Of a DNA stretch of 31,617 nucleotides, positions 1 through 10,062 are shown piece by piece. Source of the stretch: Nemertoderma westbladi. Lineage: Eukaryota > Xenacoelomorpha > Nemertodermatida > Nemertodermatidae. The stretch lies in NCBI GenBank assembly GCA_032718475.1, contig JAUCBJ010007013.1, positions 1 to 31,617 on the forward strand, in the 5' to 3' direction. Positions within the stretch are counted from its first letter, which is position 1, and each line of letters opens with the position of its first letter. The translations under genes were made by a program, and so were the position numbers. The notes beneath the pieces are model-generated. The model did no database searches. It was not told where the DNA came from and worked only from the letters and a program-made list of their open reading frames with translations.

Positions 1-1839
1 GGGCAAAGTAGATGCTAAGGCTCCTACAACCATAGAATTCTGGTATTCATGAGACTTACCTAACCAATCTAGTTGTCTACAGATCTCCTGAATCTCATCG
101 GAAAACTCTATAATCCCGCTGCTAAGAAACTTTCGGGGCGCCATTAATTTCGCATATAAATACCTAGCTATGTTAGTCCTATTACCATACCTGATGTTTA
201 GTGTATCCCAAACTTGTCTTAATCCATCTGGATGTCCAATAAACTTTAACGCCATTAACTTGGGAGATCCTTCCAAGCACTCGATGAGGTATCTAAGTTT
301 TTCTCCATTAGATAGTACAGAGTTCTGTATGTTATCTTTGTAATATTCATTAAAAGGTAACCATTTCATCTCATCTCCATTGAACTTGACGATCTCTCCA
401 ACCTTTACCGCTTGCCGGGCTTCGGTTCTAGCCATTTGACGCGTAAAACTTTCTTGGGCCATCGTGCTATTTAATATCGAGTTATCGGTATATAAATTTC
501 TCGGATTATGATCCGGTCTATAGGGAATATCACTATCAACAGGTCTATAATTACCCTTAATAGGGTTCACTATAGGAGTTTCTACTTCGCTAGCAGTATA
601 GATGCGTGTAGGCTCCACACCTTGCGCATGAGATACTTCAGACCTAACGGGTTGACACATTGTTACAGAGGGTGGTGGTATACCTCTTTGAGTATTTACT
701 AATTTATCGCGCTCTAGCGCGATACTTTGCTGCACTTCTTGCAACTCTAGTCTACTTTCCCTTACTGTGCCCTTGAATTGCTGGACAGTCTCCTGCATCT
801 GCCCGAGCAGGATATCCATCCCCCGCCGTCTCTCGTCCACCCATTCGACCGCCGAAGCGGGAGTCGCCAACGTTGTAGCGGGCGGACGAGGGACAACGGG
901 CGACAAATTGTGAATATTTCGCTCGGGGTCCAGGACCTGAACTGTCTCTTGGGCAGTTCTGCGGGGCACAGGTAGCTTAGTGCTATGCAGAGGGAATTTA
1001 GAAGTAGTTTCAGGGAGCACAGGTGTGTCTATCACCGAAGGGGTGATTTCAAGAACAGGCCTAATTATTTCAGGCTCATCTACTATAGTAGGGAGTCTTT
1101 CTATTTTAATTATTTGGTCTGTGGGCTCTGTACTACCTAAGTTGGTGTTATTTAGTTGCCTTCTAACAGCTGGAGGCAAATCAGGCAATTTCTGACGGTG
1201 GAATGTTCTTTTACGTCTACTTAGACGAGATCTATTTCCTTTGCCTTCAGTATCGGTGGTATCGCCTTCCTCAGATGATGTAAATCCCTGTCTCTTGGAA
1301 GTAGTCCGACTTATCAGCTGCATATCACTAGCCGTTATCTGTTTATTTAAGTAATCGTGCTTCTCTTGAAGATTCTCCAACTCTAGTTGGACCTTTTCTT
1401 CAGATGCCCTCCGTTCCGCTTCTGCCACTGCCACTGCCGCTTTTGCCTCGGCCGCTGCCTCTGCCGCTGCCGCTTTTCTTTCAGCTTCGGCTACTTTCCT
1501 TTCCGCTTCGGCAGCTGCTACTGCTGCTTTCTTTCTGTCTTCTATACGTTTTTTCTTGACTTGTTGTTCCCATTCTCTAACGATGCGGATTCTTTCATCA
1601 ATTTTCGCTCTATTCGCTGCCAACATTTCCGCATCTATTGCGTCCAACACAAACTTGGCTCCTTCGCTATTAGGGTTAAGTCCCTCTAACCTTCTCCTCA
1701 ACTCGTCATCACCTAAAAAACGTTGATAGTCTGACAGATAGATGTCAATGGCATCCCTCTTATGCGGTTTCTCTGCTGTCACTTCGCTCTCGGTTGTATC
1801 TAGTAGACTGTCTGACAGATTCTGCTTTGCGTCAGACAT
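1..1839 (-). CDS. Gag-like polyprotein of an LTR retrotransposon (BEL/Pao type), 5' part only
   Basis: An uninterrupted minus-strand frame starts with ATG at 1839 and stays open for 613 codons to the window edge, so the stop and any protease/RT lie outside. The first ~100 residues are charged. Residues ~99-150 are an Ala/Glu/Lys/Arg-rich stretch, probably a helix or coiled coil. A long Pro/Thr/Ser-rich linker follows. Residues ~480-613 carry a pattern I recognise as DUF1759, the capsid-like domain of BEL/Pao Gag: a KFNGD motif, then KWLPF, then EKLRYL and LEGSPK, then an RYGN motif. I chose this ATG because it is the first Met after the upstream AT-rich repeats. The frame looks intact, so the copy may be young. 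A Ty3-type Gag is the main alternative. Gag of some kind is fairly sure; the BEL/Pao assignment is less so. Confidence 0.72.
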   Translation of the reverse strand, partial: MSDAKQNLSDSLLDTTESEVTAEKPHKRDAIDIYLSDYQRFLGDDELRRRLEGLNPNSEGAKFVLDAIDAEMLAANRAKIDERIRIVREWEQQVKKKRIEDRKKAAVAAAEAERKVAEAERKAAAAEAAAEAKAAVAVAEAERRASEEKVQLELENLQEKHDYLNKQITASDMQLISRTTSKRQGFTSSEEGDTTDTEGKGNRSRLSRRKRTFHRQKLPDLPPAVRRQLNNTNLGSTEPTDQIIKIERLPTIVDEPEIIRPVLEITPSVIDTPVLPETTSKFPLHSTKLPVPRRTAQETVQVLDPERNIHNLSPVVPRPPATTLATPASAVEWVDERRRGMDILLGQMQETVQQFKGTVRESRLELQEVQQSIALERDKLVNTQRGIPPPSVTMCQPVRSEVSHAQGVEPTRIYTASEVETPIVNPIKGNYRPVDSDIPYRPDHNPRNLYTDNSILNSTMAQESFTRQMARTEARQAVKVGEIVKFNGDEMKWLPFNEYYKDNIQNSVLSNGEKLRYLIECLEGSPKLMALKFIGHPDGLRQVWDTLNIRYGNRTNIARYLYAKLMAPRKFLSSGIIEFSDEIQEICRQLDWLGKSHEYQNSMVVGALASTLP

Positions 1840-1928
1840 GCTTATGTGTACAGTTGAATGTCTACTGCTGTATTACAGTTTGAGCAAGTCTAGTAACTCA
1901 GTATTAACTGCTAGCCTAGTAATTAATT

Positions 1929-2213
1929 ACCGGTACTGCTACTCAGTGTAGCGTGATATATATAATATATTAGAATACCGGTATGCTTATAGTATATATA
2001 ACTATTATTACAGACTAGGTTTATCACAGAATACCGGTATAATTTTAGCACAAATATATATAAATATATAATAGGCCTATCGGGAATACCGGTATACAGC
2101 TTACAGTTTGTAGTATATATAATTCTGAAATAGAATTAATTACACGTACCGGTATAATTTCAGCCTAGATTTATAGAAATAAAATAATAGGCCTATCGTA
2201 AATACCGGTATAT
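1929..2213. repeat. Quasi-periodic ACCGGT palindromes in a ~116-bp tandem duplication
   Basis: ACCGGT occurs at 1929, 1977, 2033, 2088, 2148 and 2204, with spacings of 48, 56, 55, 60 and 56 bp, mostly in the context ATACCGGTAT. ATAGGCCTAT occurs at about 2071 and 2187, 116 bp apart, so two ~116-bp units, each holding two ACCGGT sites, account for most of the pattern. Confidence 0.7.
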
Positions 2214-2437
2214 CAATTATTTTAGAATAATTGAATTTCTGAACTTTAGAGTTACTTGGTTACTTTAACTTACTTTATTACCGTTATTTAAGCAGTAATC
2301 CAACTGATATTGAGACCTAATGGTTTTATGGTAGGCCTACTATTTATAAATCGTTAGATTTGATTTATAATGTATTTATACCCGTTTTAATGGGTTTAGT
2401 CAATGTTTGAAATAAATGTTATTATTTCTGGGGTAAT

Positions 2438-2465
2438 CACTACACAAAGCGGTGCGCTTTTAGTG
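2438..2465. repeat. Imperfect hairpin with perfect AAAGCG/CGCTTT stem
   Basis: The arms CACTA...AAAGCG and CGCTTT...TAGTG pair around a GTG loop, with a CAC bulge in the left arm. It could be a structured RNA element of the putative retroelement leader. No function is evident. Confidence 0.4.
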
Positions 2466-3156
2466 AAGTGTTACGTATAGGACACTAAAACAAATAATTC
2501 TAATTTACCTAAGTTACTTAATACTACAAATTACATACAATTCGGGTTGAGATTACAATCTCTAAATAAACACAAAAATTTACAAAAACACAAAATACGA
2601 ATTTTTAGGGTAATTTTACAAGAAGTCTACAAACCAGCCTAACAAAGGGTTAGATAACCGATTATTACACGGACAGGGTACTACGGTATTTGAAATAATA
2701 AGTAGTAGTAAATACACTGCGTTGTCTAGATAGGAAAATACCACCGCCTGACGACCTATAGCCGTATCGCTATAGGTTCTACGTTATGTATCACGGAGTG
2801 TTCCTACCTAGAAGTTAATAGAGCTAATCGAATGTGCCTATCAACCACTTTACAACACAGATATAATGCCTACACTAATTACTTCGGAAAGTACTGTACA
2901 CTAAACCCTAAATTAGGTACGAGTACTTGTATAACAGATAATCAGTAGTTAAATATACTTGAACAGCTAAAAGAACCACGGCATCTGCTGGAGTGACCGA
3001 TGCACAAAATCACCAGTCTTTACCTACGCCGAGCAGCCCGTGTAGTACCGGGGTTAATTTAACTATAGCGGTATGTATAACAAACACAATTACTGTAGGA
3101 ACAAACTTGGGGAATGAATGTTGCGAATAATCGCATAAACTCTGAATAATAAATAT

Positions 3157-3730
3157 TACGCTACGCGTACAAACTACTCAAACAAAATGCAGACCGAACA
3201 CTGACAGACTACTATCAAGCCTAAACAAACTACAGGACATGCAGACTCCGAAATGATTAGGGAGTATGCGCTCTAACCCAGTAGTGCGACTTATTCTTTA
3301 GTTGGGGGTTTACCTTACAGCGTTCGCTGCCCCTACTGCCTAACCGTACTTAATCGGACAGATGATCTACACACGCGGCAATCCGTTCAGACCTAATAAC
3401 AGCCAGACAACTATCCAGCCTACAAATTATCTAAGTAAAATTATACGCTACCCGTACAGACTTACACAAACAAAGTACAGACTAAACGATGGCAGACTAC
3501 TCTCAAGCCTAAATAAACTACAGGACATGCAGACTCCGAAATGATTAGGGAGTATGCGCTCTAACCCAGTAGTGCGACTTATTCTTTAGTTGGGGGTTTA
3601 CCTTACAGCGTTCGCTGCCCCTACTGCCTAATCGTACTTAATCGGACAAGTGATCTACACACACTGCAATCCGTTCGGACTTAACAGCAATCAGACAACA
3701 GCTCAGCCTACAAATTGTCTGTACAATCTG
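3157..3730. repeat. Tandem direct duplication, unit ~287 bp
   Basis: The block starting TACGCTAC at 3157 is repeated from 3444. The best-conserved part, from ACAGGACATGCAGACTCCG through the GTTCGCTGCCCCTACTGCC segment (about 3232-3340 and 3520-3629), is essentially identical in the two copies. The edges are more diverged. The small open frame at 3362-3544 lies inside the duplication and has no coding features. Confidence 0.85.
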
Positions 3731-3895
3731 ATCAGGCTTACACGCCTTCTGTTCAATACTGGCCTACAAACAAATAAAACTTGACAGAAATAAGTAAAAT
3801 CTCAATAAAAAACCAGGGCGGCCGTTCCCTGATTAAATACTAAGACCTACCGGTATACAACAATCAAATCGAATAATACTAATGTACTTATACGG

Positions 3896-4000
3896 GAAGT
3901 ACCGGTTAGGACAGTTAGGCCTACGGACCTACAGAAGTACCGGTTCTAGCGATTGGGCCTACTGACCTACAGATGTACCGATTCAGGTTTACCGGTTGAC
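3896..4000. repeat. 38-bp tandem repeat, 2-3 copies
   Basis: GAAGTACCGGTT at 3896, the same at 3934 and GATGTACCGATT at 3972 start successive units 38 bp apart. The first two units share an internal GGCCTAC..GACCTACAG block. Confidence 0.6.
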
Positions 4001-6080
4001 CAGTACTTTCAACTTTATTGCTTACTGCAACAAAGAAGCTATATCCTTTAATGTTCGCGCTTTCAGACCTTTGGCAGTTTAACCCGCCAAATTAGAATGT
4101 CTTCTAGATAATAAATCGCTTTTTAGCCTATGACAAGTATTTGATTCACTACACTAGTCGAAACCAATCTGTGCGCGATCATTCACCCGCTGGATATTCC
4201 CGGGAGATTGGGTTCGACGGTTTAATTTTATTGCTATGTAAGCCTAATGTATTATTCGACTGACAGTATTATATAATCTCTGACAATATTATTCACCTTC
4301 GGTAATATTAACAGTTCCTTTAGGACGTGGCGCTTTATCTATATAAACAGAGTTATGACTTAAACTACTCACAACGATATGGCTTAATTATAATTCACAT
4401 ATATGGCGCATTCTTTAGGAATGCTTCTTTAACAGACTCACTCATACACAATGCTGCACAATACTGCACACTAATCTGCCGATCTTCACTGATTTTAGTC
4501 ACATATAAAAGGAACACAGACTGACTCATGTAGGGTCTATCAAATAACATTAGATTCACTTCAAACCACTTTAACATAAGTCACAATCGTTTATCTGTAA
4601 CCTTTCTCTCTTACCTTCGGTATATCAAGAATATTGGGTGTCGGGGTTATTTCTCGTTATTCCAATATAATAATTCATCAACAAATATAATGAATAACCG
4701 ACAACAAATAGGAGTATGCAGTATTCACAAAGCCAGTTATTAAAGGCCGTGACTACGGTGTGTCAAATGCGAGTTAAATGCGAGGTGCAGTTAAAGGATA
4801 TATGTCCTTATAATTAAACCTACTAGTGTTGCGCTAAAAAGCAGAAAACATAAAACACTAAAAAGCCGTTCTTTTGTGGCTTTGAAAAACTCGTGACTAC
4901 TGCTCTATACGAGGATACCAACTCCCTTATTCCACGAAGCTCCCGTTCAACACAGAGAAAGAGCAGTGAGATAGGAAATTTTCAGTTCAGCAGCTCTGTG
5001 ATAGGTCAAAATCAAGGCTAACTCAAATTCTATTGGGAGATACAAAAACAAGGTTATGACGCAACCTCCCTAGGCTTGTTGGCCGATTAAACAGAGCCCA
5101 GATGCCTGCGTACAGCAAATCAGCCAATAAGCTGGTAACTTGCACTATTTTTAACTATAGATCACTTTGAGAGTATTCTTAGCGACTGGGGGGGAACTGG
5201 CCAACAAGGCAAACGAATCAGTTATCCCACAAAAGCTTTTACAGTAATACTTTTCTTGATTTAAAAAATATATCTGGGGTCTATCATAGCTATTTTTTAA
5301 ATGGAGATAATTACGCAAGACCATAGCAACGGGAGATTTCCCACTTATACACTAATTGTTAGGTGGGATATCTCAAAATTTTGTGAAATATGAACACTGC
5401 AGTATATAGAAATATATTATGGATTAAAATTCCAAAATTAATATATGTTTACTTACTTAGGCCTACGTAAATATAAAGTTTCAGGAGGCCGAAGTACAAT
5501 TGAAGGAATGTACACATCTTTAATTGTCAATATAATATATTATTTTACGAATTATTATTGAAATTATGTTATAACTAATTACGAAATTTCTCAACATTAT
5601 TATGTTTAACCGCATAACAAAATCTGGTCGCAAATCCATTAATATCTCGATTCAATTTTACATTATCAGGAAAATGATAAGTTTACAGCAGCCTTCTCAT
5701 AAAATAATGGCAAAAGCTGCGTCAGAGTAGTACATATGTCTCCTGATATGTATGGCACATGGTACATATGATATGGCCTCTCGGATATGTAGTGATATCA
5801 CAACCATCACCTAGTTGTTGACATGAACACACGAAATAATATTTCGTGTAATTCGTAATTTCGTAATAATAATCTATAGATTCTGGTTGCTAGGCAATTA
5901 TATAAACATTAGGGTTATTCTTCTTACTGTATGCCTCTCTTGACTGTATCTGCTGTCAGGCTTTACCTGTAATAATACAATATATTAATAGTGTCTAAGT
6001 ATGCTTTGTTTACTTTCATAATCGCGGGATGTTACATCCTCACAGGATATATTGCCTCTCATATGTAACACTCTAAGAAA
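4001..6080. other. AT-rich DNA with no recognisable gene
   Basis: Only short, unconvincing open frames are present (for example 4327-4524 plus and 4395-4577 minus, which overlap each other). Repeated CATATG words occur around 5730-5790. An X-box-like site GTTGCTAGGCAATT lies at 5886-5899. I see no RNA gene. Confidence 0.5.
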
Positions 6081-6200
6081 AAAACTTGTTGTTGTCAAAA
6101 ACGCTCTGTTGCTAAGATATGATTCAGGTCGCTATGGTAAATTCGTCGTTGCTATGTAAAACTTACTGTTGCTATGCAAAACCAGCCGTTGCTATGGAAA
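6081..6200 (+). promoter_or_regulatory. 20-bp periodic array of RFX X-box-like motifs
   Basis: Six motifs related to GTTGCTATGGTAAC start at 6088, 6108, 6128, 6148, 6168 and 6188, exactly 20 bp apart. The last four keep GYTGCTATG or GTCGCTATG closely; the first two are degenerate. The X-box bound by RFX winged-helix factors is an inverted repeat of the form GTNRCC-(spacer)-RGYAAC, which GTTGCTATGGTAAC fits. Spacing near two helical turns would put the sites on roughly the same DNA face. Whether this is a regulatory array or a decayed minisatellite cannot be decided from sequence. Confidence 0.5.
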
Positions 6201-6276
6201 GCTTTATCCTGATGCAGGAAACTAAATTTTAAGAAAAAATAAGAAAGCGCAAGTACATAAATAATGAAACATACCC

Positions 6277-6290
6277 GTTGCTATGGTAAC
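6277..6290. promoter_or_regulatory. X-box-like motif GTTGCTATGGTAAC
   Basis: A 14-bp match to the two-half-site X-box form, lying off the 20-bp register of the preceding array. Confidence 0.45.
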
Positions 6291-6427
6291 TATATTGACT
6301 GTGCTAGCGGCCATAGACCTCTAGGCCTACTATGTAATGAGCAACTAAGGTATGTGCATGTGATCAAAGTTGAAGTAAACCGAACATGTTTTTTTTAAAC
6401 ATTTTCTCCACATTCCAAATGGTATCG

Positions 6428-6441
6428 GTTACTATGGTAAC
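6428..6441. promoter_or_regulatory. X-box-like motif GTTACTATGGTAAC
   Basis: Two GTTAC/GTAAC half-sites in inverted orientation around CTATG. Same family as the neighbouring motifs. Confidence 0.45.
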
Positions 6442-6735
6442 AGAGGCAAACTTAAATGGTCGGAAAAGAATTGGCTGGACTTGGCACCATGTAAGACACT
6501 TCAGTAGATCCAGAATTGAATTTTAGTTACAGGTTATTTGGTTACAGGACTTTGGTTACAGGACTACCACAGGTCCATTTAAATTGGTGAACTACTTAGA
6601 AATCAAGAGGGTCTCAGGGACAATATATTTATAATATTAGATGATTATCCCAAATGGGGAACAATTATTAATCAATGGTGTCATATTATTGGGATATTTA
6701 CTGAAAATCGGCCTTTGAAACTCGTTTTTGAAACA

Positions 6736-6749
6736 GTTGCCATGGTAAC
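6736..6749. promoter_or_regulatory. Perfect palindromic X-box GTTGCCATGGTAAC at the LINE 5' junction
   Basis: This is the best X-box match in the window, with GTTGCC and GGTAAC half-sites around AT. Its last 11 bases are duplicated at the other end of the LINE insertion. Confidence 0.55.
6739..6749. repeat. Target-site duplication, 5' copy (GCCATGGTAAC)
   Basis: The same 11 bp recur at 10052-10062 directly after the LINE's (TAG)n tail. Because similar words are common locally, a chance match is possible, but the position at both ends supports a duplication. Confidence 0.6.
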
Positions 6750-6964
6750 GTCAACTAAATAAGTCACTGAGGGCTATAGCGCCTAGGGCACCATTGAAGG
6801 CAAAGGCTTGATACGCATCTGCATTAGAGATGATACAAGCCCCGCCCTGTCTATACTGGATGCTCCTCTACCAGTGATAGGTAACCTAACCCAGGAGGCA
6901 CACTTGGTTCAGGGTGTAACAAATGGACCCCTACAGTCGGCAGCAGGGCTGTAGGCCATGGATA

Positions 6965-7031
6965 GGCGGAAGGTAATCAACCAACGGCTAGACATGCTGA
7001 CAAGGTCGGCGGAAGGTAATCAACCAACGGC
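6965..7031 (+). repeat. 24-bp direct repeat in the LINE leader
   Basis: A 24-bp word starting GGCGGAAGGTAATCAACC occurs at 6965-6988 and again at 7008-7031, 43 bp apart. This is a small tandem duplication just before the coding frame. Confidence 0.85.
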
Positions 7032-7096
7032 GACCTACTGCGAAGACGCTTGTAGGAGTTGCGACCACAAGCGGTTTACCCCCGCAACTGAAAGAT

Positions 7097-9808
7097 ATGA
7101 GTATGAGAACCCTCCAGGAGAAATACCGGCTCGGTCGTCGCCCGGGTCAACAAGGACCGCGTCCCTCAGTGGTACACCAGGCTGGGGTCGATATATTGGC
7201 TACTGGAACAGAAGACAGAGAAGAAAGAAGAACCAACCTGTTGAAATGTAAAAAGACACTAAAGATTGCTACAATGAACGCACGCACGCTGAAAGCACAG
7301 AGCAAACAGGGTGACATGGTCGCTCTGGCAATGGAATATAACATCGACATCATCTGCATCCAAGAACATCGGATTTGTCATGAAGACACTGCCATGAAGT
7401 ACAATGACATTGGAAATGGATGGACGTTAGTAACAAGCTCAGCAGTAAGAAACTCGGCCAATGCATCAATTGGTGGAGTAGGAATTCTGCTAAGCCCATT
7501 TGCACTTAAGACCCTAAACAACATCGAATCTATAAATTCCAGGGTTATGATCGCAACATTTGATGGGAATCCCAAGACAACAGTTATATGTTGCTACAGT
7601 CCAACCAATGCATCAGAGCCAGAACAAGCAGTCAAGTTTTATGAAGAACTGACTGGACTTATTAAGGACATCCCGAAACACAATGTTAAAGTCATTGCTG
7701 GCGACCTGAATGCGCAAATTGGCCCAGAAGACATCAAGGGTTACACCTATAACACCAGTTCTAACAGAAATGGGTACTTACTCTTAGACCTAATGGAAGA
7801 ATGTGAATTGATACCAACAAACAACACATTCGAAAAGAGTAAGGGGAAGCTATGGACCTTTCAATACCCTAATGGAACCAAAGCACAACTGGATTACATC
7901 CTTATAAACAAAAAGTGGAGAAATAGCATGATCAACTGCGAGGCATACAGCTCGTTCAACCTAATTGGTTCGGACCACAGAATTGTGACTGCAGAGATCA
8001 GACTCAGTTTGAGAGCCAGCAAACCCAGGACAAGCAAGCAAATCAACTATGACTGGGAGAAACTCAGAACTGACAATGCTGTAAAGGATGCTTATACAGT
8101 AGAAGTTCAAAACCGCTTTGAAGCACTTCAGTCAATGGATGAAGACCAATCCACCGATTCAATATACCAGAATATAATAACAGCCCACAAGGAATCAGCT
8201 AAGAGGCATATCCCCCAGAAACCTAAACGAAAACAGTATGTGCCATGGCAAAACTCTGAGGTTACTTGTAAGAGAGAAGATCTTAAGATAGCCTACAAAG
8301 TTAAAACCGAACAACCAACAACCGAAAACATTAACAAGGTTGAGAAAGCTAAGGACGATCTTAAATTGGCCTACAACATCAGCCAGGAAAAGTACATACA
8401 GGATAAAACTGAAGCAATTACAACTGCTCACATACAGCAACAATCAAGACTTACCTGGCAAACTGTAAATGAGGTATCTGGTCGGAAAAGTTGTGCAAAG
8501 GGGCGCCTCAAAGCCGATAGTCTTGAAGAACGTGTTGGGAAATGGAAAAATCACTTCAGCAACTTGCTTGGGCAGCCACCAAACATCGAGGTCAGCCCTA
8601 CAAGGAAAATATATGACAAGACACTACCTATAGAAACAGGGGACTTCACACCTGCCGAACTCCAAAGAAGCATTAAAAGCATGTCCAATAATAAAGCGAG
8701 TGGATTAGATGAAATCCCAGCGGAGGTATGGAAAACCGGAGTGCTAAATAGACCATTATTGAATGTTTGCAACCGGATGTTAAAAGGGGAAAAGCCACCA
8801 CCAATTTGGACTAAAGGTCAACTAAAGCCTCTCCCCAAGAAAGGAGACCTCGGCATACCAACAAACTATCGTGGGATCTGTCTGCTTGTGGTAGCTGCCA
8901 AAATATACAATAAAATGATTCTATATAGGATTAGGCCTCACATAGAGAAACTACTGCGTAAGAGCCAAAACGGATTTCGACCAAGTAGATCAACAATAGC
9001 TCAGATACTTGCACTACGGAGACTGATTGAAGGAATCAAGTCAAAGAATCTCCCCGCAGTCATGACTTTTGTGGACTTCAAGAAGGCATTCGACTCCATC
9101 AATAGAGGTAAAATGCTTGAAATCCTAAGAGCTTATGGAATACCAGAAGTAATTGTTGCTGGCATTGGATTGCTATATTGTGACACAGAAGCGCAGGTAC
9201 TCTCACCAGATGGTGAAACTGAGTTTTTCTCAATCCTGGCTGGCGTACTGCAAGGTGACACATTAGCACCATTACTATTTGTAATTGTGCTGGATTACGC
9301 AATGAGGACGGCCACAAAGGGTGAAGATCTGGGATTCACACTTCAAGAACGCAGAAGTAGTAGATATCCGGCAACTACAGTCACAGACACCGACTTTGCG
9401 GATGACATCGCCCTGCTCTCTAATACGCTAGCAGATGCACAGCTTCTACTAAATAAAGTGGAGAGGGCTGCTAAGGAGGTTGGATTGCATATAAATGCTA
9501 CCAAGACCGAATTCATGACCTTTAATGTTGATGGAAACTTGACAACCATTGATAATAATCAACTAAGGCAGGTCGATGACTTCCAGTACCTTGGATCATG
9601 GATAGAGAGTAGCAAAAAGGACATAGAAGTTAGGAAAGCAAAGGCTTGGGAAGCTCTATCAAAAATGGATACCATCTGGAAATCAGATCTCTCCAGGCAC
9701 CTCAAGACCAAGTTCTTTCGAGCCACAGTGGAAAGTGAATTTTTATACGGGGGTGAGACCTGCCGAGCTTTATGGTACAATACCACCTGTATCAACCACC
9801 CTCCGTGA
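7097..9808 (+). pseudogene. LINE endonuclease-reverse transcriptase, C-terminus lost by deletion/frameshift
   Basis: The 903-codon frame encodes an apurinic-type endonuclease followed by a reverse transcriptase. These cut target DNA and copy the element's RNA at the nick. Endonuclease residues visible: N61 (TMNARTL), E90 (IQEH), Y167 (CCYSPT), D203/N205 (AGDLNAQ), D266 (QLDYI) and S292-D293-H294. RT motifs: the NYRGI block, NGFRPSRST, motif A with D660 (FVDFKKAFD), QGDTLAP, and the catalytic FADD with D769-D770. The enzymatic core therefore looks intact. After YGGET (near residue 887) the family pattern breaks and the frame ends about 15 residues later. The first ~50 residues before LKIATMNARTL match no domain and may be leader; an overlapping frame at 6958-7251 is probably also leader. 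Retrotransposition competence is doubtful. Confidence 0.85.
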
Positions 9809-10040
9809 ACGCAGATTAAGATTCAGTGGGCACTGCTGGCGAAGTAAAGACGAGGTCATACCAGATCTACTTCTCTGGCAACCAACTCATGGAAAGCGTA
9901 GTCGTGGACGACCTGCCATAACATATATAGATCAACTTGAAAGGGATACTGAACTTGGGAGAAACGAAATTGCGACAACTATGGAGAATCGGGAAGCCTG
10001 GAAGGATCTCATTTCCACTGTCCGAGTTTGCTCGACCTAG
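9765..10040 (+). pseudogene. Out-of-frame C-terminal remnant of the LINE ORF
   Basis: From ELYG at 9765 the other plus frame continues with RRLRFSGHCWRSKDEV, LLLWQPTHGKRSRGRP and TYIDQL, ending in VCST at a stop at 10040. This is the usual C-terminal end of this LINE type. In the family, several tens of residues normally separate the YGCET-like motif from ELYG; here the two are almost adjacent and in different frames. An internal deletion at about 9757-9765 is inferred. Confidence 0.8.
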
Positions 10041-10052
10041 TAGTAGTAGTAG
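10038..10052 (+). repeat. (TAG)n microsatellite tail of the LINE
   Basis: About five TAG units directly follow the stop region and precede the 3' target duplication. This is typical of RTE-like 3' ends. Confidence 0.75.
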
Positions 10053-10062
10053 CCATGGTAAC
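10052..10062. repeat. Target-site duplication, 3' copy
   Basis: GCCATGGTAAC, identical to 6739-6749. Confidence 0.6.

Larger units (their letters stand above)
1840..3895 (-). other. AT-rich region upstream of the Gag frame; possible leader/LTR
   Basis: No open frame of interest was found. This DNA lies 5' of the Gag-like gene on the minus strand, where an LTR and primer-binding site would be expected. I could not locate convincing TG...CA ends or a tRNA-complementary site, and the second LTR is outside the window. The stretch is rich in the palindromes ACCGGT and AGGCCT and contains two tandem duplications, listed separately. Confidence 0.35.
6750..10051 (+). mobile_element. Non-LTR retrotransposon (LINE with APE endonuclease, RTE/Proto2-like), internally damaged
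   Basis: A 3.3-kb element with a ~340-bp 5' leader, one long endonuclease-RT frame, a C-terminal piece in another frame, and a short (TAG)n tail. It is flanked by 11-bp duplications. The length and the microsatellite tail match RTE-like elements, which are about 3.2-3.5 kb with simple-repeat tails. Proteins of this sort are often annotated 'craniofacial development protein 2-like'. The exact clade is inferred from memory of similar sequences. Confidence 0.85.

Noticed and set aside
508-1951. Plus-strand frames of 60-100 codons in the first 2 kb
   Set aside because: They lie antisense to the much longer minus-strand Gag-like frame and have low-complexity translations (for example Cys/Phe/Arg-rich over the Ala/Glu region), as expected of shadows.
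4170-4225. Possible tRNA or SINE B box (GGTTCGACG)
   Set aside because: No matching A box at the right distance and no foldable acceptor stem was seen.
5170-5205. Polypurine-tract-like GACTGGGGGGGAACTGG
   Set aside because: It lies on the plus strand, opposite to the Gag-like gene, and no LTR boundary follows.
6958-7251. 97-codon frame overlapping the start of the LINE ORF
   Set aside because: It is in the leader, contains the 24-bp duplication in translation and has no domain. It is more likely untranslated leader than a separate ORF1.
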